Origin: Clostridiales bacterium VE202-21
GTDB taxonomy: Bacteria; Bacillota; Clostridia; Lachnospirales; Lachnospiraceae
DNA length: 64,000 nucleotides
Assembly: GCA_000509105.1 (NCBI GenBank)
Contig: BAIF02000075.1
Span: 31,930 to 95,929 of the forward strand
Direction of reading: 5' to 3'
Shown here: positions 58,075 through 64,000 of the stretch, one piece after another
How the letters are laid out: every line of letters begins with the position of its first letter
Position numbering within the stretch: the first letter of the stretch is position 1
Made by a program: the position numbers and the translations under genes
The notes under the pieces: model-generated
Told to the model about the DNA's origin: nothing
Database searches by the model: none
The model's input: the letters and a program-made list of their open reading frames with translations, nothing else

Positions 58075-59364
58075 GTGAAGAAATTGATCGAATATATAGA
58101 CCCCAGAATCATCTATACAGAAGCACCGAAAACCGGTTTAAACGACAGGGAAAAGAATGTGCTTCGGGAACTTGCCTCAAAGGTACAGCATTACGCCCAG
58201 GACGCGAAACAGGATAAGAAAAGAGAGCTGTGGTATGCACATAACAGTCTGCAGAGGGTAAGGCCTATGGTGCTCGTGTTTCCGGAAGGGGCCTGGCTTG
58301 AGATTCTGCCGTGGGACGATATGGTGTGCAGAGATGAATTCTACCGGGCATACGAATGGATGCTGCGCCGCCTCTGTTACAGGTATGAACATTTTAACGA
58401 TGATTTTGTAATAGAGCCGGTGATAGAAGTGCCGCTGGTATATGAGATCACACCGTTTATGAAAGGCGGAGCTTCTTTTATTCATATGGATATGAAAGAT
58501 ACCGGGGAGGGGATACATCAGAAGAAAATACTTCTGGAACATATGGAAGATTTTCAAAAGTTTTTCAAACCGGAGTTTTTTCTTCATAGAGAAGCATCGG
58601 CAAGGAATCTTTATCTGATACAGGAAGTAATCGGAGATCTGATCGAAGTGCGGCACTGCGGATACCTGGCGCCGGACACAAGCCTTCTGAGGCAGTTTAT
58701 CGAGATGAGAGGCACGGAACAAATTTTTTATGATCTGTATGACCAGCCTGAGTGGCTTCATAAGGTGCTGGACTTTATGAAAGATGCTGCACTGGAGCTC
58801 TTAGACGTGATGGAACCTTATCTTCTGGATACAAATACCGGAAATGACTATATTGGTTCCGGTGGTATCGGATATATGCGGGGGCAGGAAGCGGACAGGG
58901 CATTGTATTCGAACAGCTGGGGGTTTTCAGATGCCCAGGAGCTTGCCGGTGTATCGCCGGACATGTATGAGGAATTCGCAACTGCATACCATCAGCCTCT
59001 GCTGGAAAGATTTGGATGGAGTTGTTATGGATGCTGCGAGCCAATGACGGATAAATTTGATATAATAAAGAGGCGTATTAAGAATTTAAGACGCGTGTCG
59101 GTAAATCCGTGGACGGACAGGGAGGCAGCGGCCAGTGCTCTTTCGGATCGGTACATATACTCATGGAAGCCAGCTCCGACAGTGGTCACCCAGGGTTTTG
59201 ACGGAGAGATGGCTGAACGCGATATTCAAAAGACTATGGAAATAGCCGGCAGCTGTGTTGTGGAAATGATTCTGAAGGATACAGTTACGGTACAGCACAA
59301 GCCGGAGCGTATCCAAAAATGGATTCATGCCGCAAAAAATATCGCAGAGAAAGGGTATGCATAA
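58075..59364 (+). CDS. URO-D-like protein (second copy)
   Basis: Protein of 429 residues with the URO-D/methyltransferase barrel, clearly related to the one at 10475-11743: shared features are SNSWGFSDAQEL/SDSWGFTCAEV, YGCCEPMTDKFDIIKRRI/VGCCEVLDHKIDLIRGL and similar N-termini. Start at GTG 58075 (AAGGAG is only three bases upstream) or possibly TTG 58084. It lies between the sugar importer and the kinase, so a role in metabolising the imported sugar is likely but unknown. It overlaps the kinase frame by 46 bases. Confidence 0.75.
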   Translation: MKKLIEYIDPRIIYTEAPKTGLNDREKNVLRELASKVQHYAQDAKQDKKRELWYAHNSLQRVRPMVLVFPEGAWLEILPWDDMVCRDEFYRAYEWMLRRLCYRYEHFNDDFVIEPVIEVPLVYEITPFMKGGASFIHMDMKDTGEGIHQKKILLEHMEDFQKFFKPEFFLHREASARNLYLIQEVIGDLIEVRHCGYLAPDTSLLRQFIEMRGTEQIFYDLYDQPEWLHKVLDFMKDAALELLDVMEPYLLDTNTGNDYIGSGGIGYMRGQEADRALYSNSWGFSDAQELAGVSPDMYEEFATAYHQPLLERFGWSCYGCCEPMTDKFDIIKRRIKNLRRVSVNPWTDREAAASALSDRYIYSWKPAPTVVTQGFDGEMAERDIQKTMEIAGSCVVEMILKDTVTVQHKPERIQKWIHAAKNIAEKGYA

Positions 59365-61100
59365 TTATCGCAACAGTACAAAGACTGCTGAAAAAGTACA
59401 GGGCGGCACAGCTGAGCACGCAGATTCAAATTCTGCTTACGGTATTTACATATCTGCCGGTTATTATGATTCTGCTTGCACTGAACATCTATCACGGGCA
59501 GGATATGATCCGGCATACAACGCTGGCCGCATCTGAGAATATGGTGGATAAATCGGAACATCTGTCCAATTATATGCAGCGCTATATGGAGCCTTATTAC
59601 AAGGCGGTCATTGACGGAAGTATCTGGGCAGAGATCGAGGATGTTACCAGGGATGTAAAAAGCAACAGCAATCGGATATTTTCTTTATTAGAAGGATATT
59701 CAACTCCTACCAACAATGAGGTGGCCCTCATGTTTTTGATGCGAAAAGATGAGTCAGGATATCTCACAATCCGTCTTCCGGCAGGGCAGCAGATTATTGT
59801 TACTAAAAATAATAAGATGTTTTACGAAGATTTGATACGGCTGGGAAATGAAGGGATGGACAACCAGGAGCTGGTGACTGCTAAGCTGGAGTATCACAGC
59901 AAGATGTGTCTGGGGCTGTCCCAGAAAATTTATAATTATAAGACCAAGGAGTGCTATGGAAGCCTTGTTATGCTCATGTATCCGGAGACAATAGAGTCCA
60001 TCTTAGAAAGTTCAGAAGGGGGATACACGTCCTATATCCTTCAAACCACGGGCGGCAGCCTTTTTGCGGATAATGAAAACCTGGAATTTATCGATAATCT
60101 GCAAGTTGATAAAACACACGAAGACGAAGTGCACTGGACGAACTGGCATCTTGCCTATGCCGTGGATACGGATAAAATCAGAAAAGATATCAGAGGGTCA
60201 ACACTTGCGGCTTTTTCGGTTGTATCGGTATTATTTCTTTTGACAATTCTATTAGTTAATATATTTATCCGCCGCAGGATGAAGGCCCTGCGCCTTCTGG
60301 AAGGAGCCATGTCTAAGATACGCAAAAAAGGTGAATATACGTCACTGCCGTCCGCCGGCAATGCCGAACTGAACTCCCTTTTTGCCGGTTATAATAAAAT
60401 GGTGGATCAGATTGTCCTCCAAAAAAGAAAAATTCAGGAGCAAAACGAAGAAAAACTGACCGGCCTCAAAAAACAGAAGGATGCGGAGATCAAGGCGCTG
60501 GAGCTTGAGATCAACTCACACTTTATCTATAATACACTGAATTCCATTAATTACACGGCAATAGAGCATGAGGACTATGAAACAAGTGATCTGCTGAAGG
60601 TATTTGCCAATGTCCTGCGTTATATGACAGAAAACAGGTATGAACTTGTTACGGTAAAGCAGGAGATTGTCTGGCTGGAACAGTATTTGTTTCTGCAGAG
60701 GAGCCGCTTTGACGGGCGTTTTGATTTTGAGATTGATGTAGACCCGGAGATTGAAGAGAAAAAAATACGCAAACTGCTGTTGCAGCCCTTTGTGGAGAAT
60801 GCAATTATCCATGGTTTTGACAGAAAAAGCAAAGGCGGGCTCATTACCGTTATTTGCTCTAAGGAGGCGGAATCGGGGCTGGTGATCACCATTTCAGATA
60901 ATGGGAACGGGATCGAGGAAGACATTCTGCACAAGATAAGGGAAGGGATTGCCCTGGAAAACAGCCCTGAAAATCTGGGATTGGGGATGGCGAATACCTG
61001 CTACCGGATGAGGCTGTATTATGGAGCGGCGTTTATTTTTAGTATCGGGAGCAAAGGCGGCAGAGGGACAACCGTAACGTTAAAGCTTCCGGCGCTGTAA
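59319..61100 (+). CDS. YesM-type membrane sensor histidine kinase (second)
   Basis: Kinase of about 580-593 residues. It has an N-terminal membrane helix (ILLTVFTYLPVIMILLALNI), an extracellular sensing domain, a second helix near residue 290-310, a HAMP region, the phospho-acceptor EINSHFIYNTLNSI (H401) and an ATPase domain (DNGNGIEEDIL, GLGMANTCYRMRLYYG). The start is unclear: ATG 59319 lies inside the preceding gene without a good ribosome site, and the region around its stop has only ATA/ATT-type codons. Paired with the AraC-type regulator downstream. Confidence 0.88.
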   Translation: MDSCRKKYRRERVCIIIATVQRLLKKYRAAQLSTQIQILLTVFTYLPVIMILLALNIYHGQDMIRHTTLAASENMVDKSEHLSNYMQRYMEPYYKAVIDGSIWAEIEDVTRDVKSNSNRIFSLLEGYSTPTNNEVALMFLMRKDESGYLTIRLPAGQQIIVTKNNKMFYEDLIRLGNEGMDNQELVTAKLEYHSKMCLGLSQKIYNYKTKECYGSLVMLMYPETIESILESSEGGYTSYILQTTGGSLFADNENLEFIDNLQVDKTHEDEVHWTNWHLAYAVDTDKIRKDIRGSTLAAFSVVSVLFLLTILLVNIFIRRRMKALRLLEGAMSKIRKKGEYTSLPSAGNAELNSLFAGYNKMVDQIVLQKRKIQEQNEEKLTGLKKQKDAEIKALELEINSHFIYNTLNSINYTAIEHEDYETSDLLKVFANVLRYMTENRYELVTVKQEIVWLEQYLFLQRSRFDGRFDFEIDVDPEIEEKKIRKLLLQPFVENAIIHGFDRKSKGGLITVICSKEAESGLVITISDNGNGIEEDILHKIREGIALENSPENLGLGMANTCYRMRLYYGAAFIFSIGSKGGRGTTVTLKLPAL

Positions 61101-61116
61101 GGATGGGGGGACAGAT

Positions 61117-61917
61117 TTGAGAGTGGTAGTTATTGAGGATGAAGATAAGGCCAGACAGCTGATTATCCGCCTTCTCAGACAGGCAGATCCTGGTATCCAG
61201 GTGGTGGGGGAAGCAGCGAATGGGGATGAGGGCAGAGCGCTGGTTTTAAAGCAGCTGCCGGATCTGGCATTTGTAGATATTAAAATGCCGGGGATGTCCG
61301 GTCTGGATATGATTCGCAGCCTTCAATCAAAAAAAATGCAGGTAAACTATGTGATTATCAGCGGTTACGGTGAATTCCACTATGCCCAGGAAGCGATAGA
61401 GCTGGGGATTAAAGGTTATATTTTAAAGCCGGTATCTTATGGGGATATCGAGCGTGCGGTAAATAAGGCATACACAACCCTTGGCGGGTATTCTGTACCC
61501 AGGGAGGTGAAGCAGGCGGTGAAAGTTGCAGCGGTAGAGGAGCTGCTTGCTGATATCGATACGAAAAAATCCATGGTGCGCAATGCGGTGAACTACGTGA
61601 GGAAGAATATAAGCGCAAGGTGCCGGCTGAGCGATGCGGCTGATAACCTGCGTGTGTCGCCGGAGTATTTAAGCAGGATATTTCATGAAGAGATGAAAAT
61701 CACGTTTATGGCTTTTGTAAAAAAGGTGAAAATTGAACATGCCTGTGTTTTACTCCGAAAGACAGATTTAAAGGTTTATGAGATTGCAGCGGTAACCGGA
61801 TATGATAATGATAAATATTTCTGCAATATCTTTCGGGAAGTCATGGGTATGTCCCCGAAGAAGTACAGGGAACAGTATGTGGAGACGATTCTGCGCGGGG
61901 AAGGCCATGAGGAATAA
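61117..61917 (+). CDS. AraC-type response regulator (short YesN-like)
   Basis: Regulator of 266 residues: a receiver domain (IEDEDKARQLI, phospho-acceptor D54 in FVDIKMPG, GYILKPVSYG) and an AraC helix-turn-helix (SPEYLSRIFHEEM, then VTGYDNDKYFCNIFREVMGMSPKKYREQ). It lacks the long middle domain of full-length YesN. The start is TTG 61117 with a GGGGGG-rich ribosome site. It probably activates the ABC transporter and GH31 genes. Confidence 0.9.
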   Translation: MRVVVIEDEDKARQLIIRLLRQADPGIQVVGEAANGDEGRALVLKQLPDLAFVDIKMPGMSGLDMIRSLQSKKMQVNYVIISGYGEFHYAQEAIELGIKGYILKPVSYGDIERAVNKAYTTLGGYSVPREVKQAVKVAAVEELLADIDTKKSMVRNAVNYVRKNISARCRLSDAADNLRVSPEYLSRIFHEEMKITFMAFVKKVKIEHACVLLRKTDLKVYEIAAVTGYDNDKYFCNIFREVMGMSPKKYREQYVETILRGEGHEE

Positions 61918-62012
61918 TGCAAAGCCGGTGTGTGAATGAGGAGTTGAAGCGGGCTTGTCCACTTTGGTTCCTTAATATAGAAAATAAGAATTAACTCTGA
62001 GGAGGAAATCAG

Positions 62013-64000
62013 ATGGAAAGATTAAAGTGTGTAGGGGGAGCCCTGGAATTTCGTTATGATTCGGAGACTGTGCGGGTGGAAGCCTGGGGGAAAGATTCGC
62101 TGAGGGTGCGTGCAGCCAGGTTATATGAGATGCCCAAAGAAGACTGGGCACTTCTGAAACAGAAAGAATCGTGGTGCGAAATAAATATCTCAGAGACGGA
62201 AGGCACCATACGTAACGGGAAAATTACAGCATCCATCAATCATGCGGGAAAGCTGCGGATCTATAACAATGCGGGAAAACTGCTTTTGGAAGAATACGTA
62301 AGGAACCGCAGGGATGTATTTGATTCCAAATGCAGCGCGCTTGAAATCGAAGGCAGGGCTTATAAGCCTTTGCAGGGAAGCGATTATAAGTTAATTGTAA
62401 GCTTCGAATCACTGGATCCAGAAGAGAAAATCTTTGGTATGGGCCAGTATCAGCAGCCCTTCCTGAATCTGAAGGGAACGGATCTGGAACTGGCACACCG
62501 TAATTCACAGGCAAGCGTGCCATTTATGATTTCCTCTCTGGGCTATGGATTCTTGTGGAATAATCCGGCAGTCGGGAGAGTGGTTTTTGGCAGAAATAAG
62601 ACCACATGGGAGGCAGAGTCTTCGAAAAAGATAGATTATTGGGTGACGGCAGGTGATACACCTGCAGAAATAGAAGAAAATTATGCATCAGTCACCGGGA
62701 CGGTTCCCAAAATGCCGGAATATGGGCTGGGGTTCTGGCAGAGCAAATTGCGTTACTGCACCCAGGAGGAGCTGCTGGGAGTGGCACGGGAGTATAAGCG
62801 GAGGAATCTGCCGATCTCGGTGATCGTGGTTGATTATTTCCACTGGCCTTATCAGGGAGACTACCGTTTTGACGATGAATATTGGCCCGATCCGGACGCT
62901 ATGGTAGAGGAATTAAAATCTATGGGCATCGAGCTGATGGTATCCATCTGGCCCCAGGTAGATTACCGCAGCGAAAACTTCGCTGAGATGAAAGAGAACG
63001 GCTTTTTGATCCATACAGAGCGGGGGATTCAGATTGCCATGGACTTTCAGGGGAATACCCTGCATTATGATGCCACGAACCCAGGCGCACGGGAATATGT
63101 ATGGGGCAAGGTGAAGCAGAATTATTACGAGAAAGGAATCCGTATATTCTGGCTGGACGAGGCCGAGCCGGAATACACCGTCTATGATTTTGAACAGTAC
63201 CGGTACAGCCTGGGGCCCAACATCCAGGTCGGGAATATCTATCCGCTTATGTATGCGAAAACCTTTTTTGACGGTATGAAGGATGCAGGACAGAAAGAGA
63301 TCGTAAATCTACTCAGATGTGCATGGGCTGGCTCGCAAAGGTATGGCGCACTGGTATGGTCAGGGGATATCCATTCCAGTTATGAAAGTATGAGGAACCA
63401 GCTTACGGCAGGATTGAACATGGGAATCGCCGGAATTCCCTGGTGGACAACGGACATCGGAGGATTTCACGGAGGGAATCCGGATGACGGGAAATTCCGT
63501 GAATTATTTGTTAGATGGTTCCAGTACGGCACCTTCTGCCCTGTCATGAGGCTGCATGGCGACCGCGAGCCGCACAAAGAACCAATGGCACAGATTGGAG
63601 GCGGGGCATGCGTATCCGGCGCTGACAATGAAGTCTGGTCTTATGGGGAAGAGGTGTATGAGATTCTGAAAAAATATCTGCAGTACCGGGAGAACATGAA
63701 GCCTTATCTAAAAAAACTTATGCAGGAAGCACACGAAAAAGGAACCCCGGTTATGCGTCCTCTGTTCTATGAGTTTCCGGAGGACAAAAAGGCGTGGAGT
63801 GTGGAAGACGCTTATATGTTTGGCAGCCGCCTGCTGGTCGCGCCTGTACTTTATGAAGAGGTGCGTCAGAGAGAGCTGTATCTGCCTGCAGGATGCAGCT
63901 GGAACATGCCTGGAGCGGAGAGACATATCAGGGGGGACAGCTGATAACTGTCAATGCTCCTTTGGAAGAAATTCCTGTTTTCAAAAAAATCGGGATTTAG
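62013..64000 (+). CDS. GH31 alpha-glycosidase, alpha-xylosidase/alpha-glucosidase type (frameshifted near the end)
   Basis: Glycoside hydrolase family 31 enzyme of about 662 residues. The nucleophile lies in IFWLDEAEPEY, the acid/base aspartate in LVWSGDIHSSYESM, and further motifs are VDYFHWPYQGD, GLGFWQSKLRYC and GIPWWTTDIGGFHGG. The first frame ends at 63944, but one missing G at about 63905/63906 would continue the family tail (WSGETYQGGQLITVNAPLEE) to a stop at 63998-64000. It probably removes alpha-xylose or alpha-glucose from imported oligosaccharides. No signal peptide, so cytoplasmic. The true end may lie outside the window if another indel exists. Confidence 0.88.

Overview
The window looks like chromosomal DNA of an anaerobic, gut-type Firmicute, most likely Lachnospiraceae (Blautia/Hungatella/Clostridium-like). 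The basis is the secG-rnr-smpB block, an FMN riboswitch before a RibU-type transporter, YesM/YesN-style two-component systems beside sugar genes, Firmicute-type promoters (TTGACA/TATAAT, often with an extended -10) and strong AGGAGG ribosome sites. The assignment is inferred from gene content only.

Layout. (1) 0-11.8 kb: a YesM/YesN-type kinase-regulator pair followed by a sugar-acid operon: AldA-like aldehyde dehydrogenase, mandelate-racemase-type acid-sugar dehydratase, SDR, KDPG/KHG aldolase fused to a VOC domain, PfkB-type KDG kinase, zinc alcohol dehydrogenase and a URO-D-like protein. (2) 12.3-15.5 kb: the xis/int end of a decayed Tn916-like element with a broken sigma-like gene and a lone MazF. 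(3) 15.5-25 kb: FMN riboswitch plus ribU, a LytTR/DUF3021-like pair, a BceAB-like ABC exporter with a LuxR-type two-component system, a MATE exporter and a flavin-binding protein. (4) 25.1-33.9 kb: 2-aminoethylphosphonate degradation (phnW, phnX), a SleB-like hydrolase, topB, a YitT-type membrane protein, enolase and a YjbQ protein. (5) 34.2-46.1 kb: the most interesting region. It holds glpABC-like genes, a RuBisCO-like protein, a HAD phosphatase and a complete private PTS (EI, HPr, IIA, IIB, IIC), followed by a CdaR/PucR-type regulator. (6) 46.1-49.3 kb: secG, rnr, smpB. (7) 50-54.7 kb: two tandem YhgE/Pip membrane proteins. (8) 55-64 kb: a sugar ABC transporter, a second URO-D-like protein, a second YesM/YesN-type pair and a GH31 glycosidase.

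How genes work together. Region 5 reads as one catabolic system. A PTS substrate is imported and phosphorylated, a GlpABC-like dehydrogenase oxidises it, a RuBisCO-like protein acts on the resulting oxo-acid phosphate (by analogy with known apiose-pathway RLPs), and a HAD phosphatase may dephosphorylate a product, under a sugar-acid-type regulator. The substrate is unknown. Regions 1 and 8 are independent carbohydrate islands that both carry a YesM/YesN pair and a URO-D-like protein.

Data-quality note. Eight otherwise well-conserved genes each carry one single-base indel, several of them in short homopolymers (yesN-like, sigma-like, phnX, topB, ptsI, rnr, the first yhgE, GH31). This looks more like assembly error than biology, so the full spans are annotated as single genes.

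Structured DNA. Two long inverted-repeat elements (27115-27365 and 49369-49657) share the same three-way-junction design but little sequence. A shorter palindrome family (33981-34025, 46463-46509) and several long 3' hairpins also stand out.
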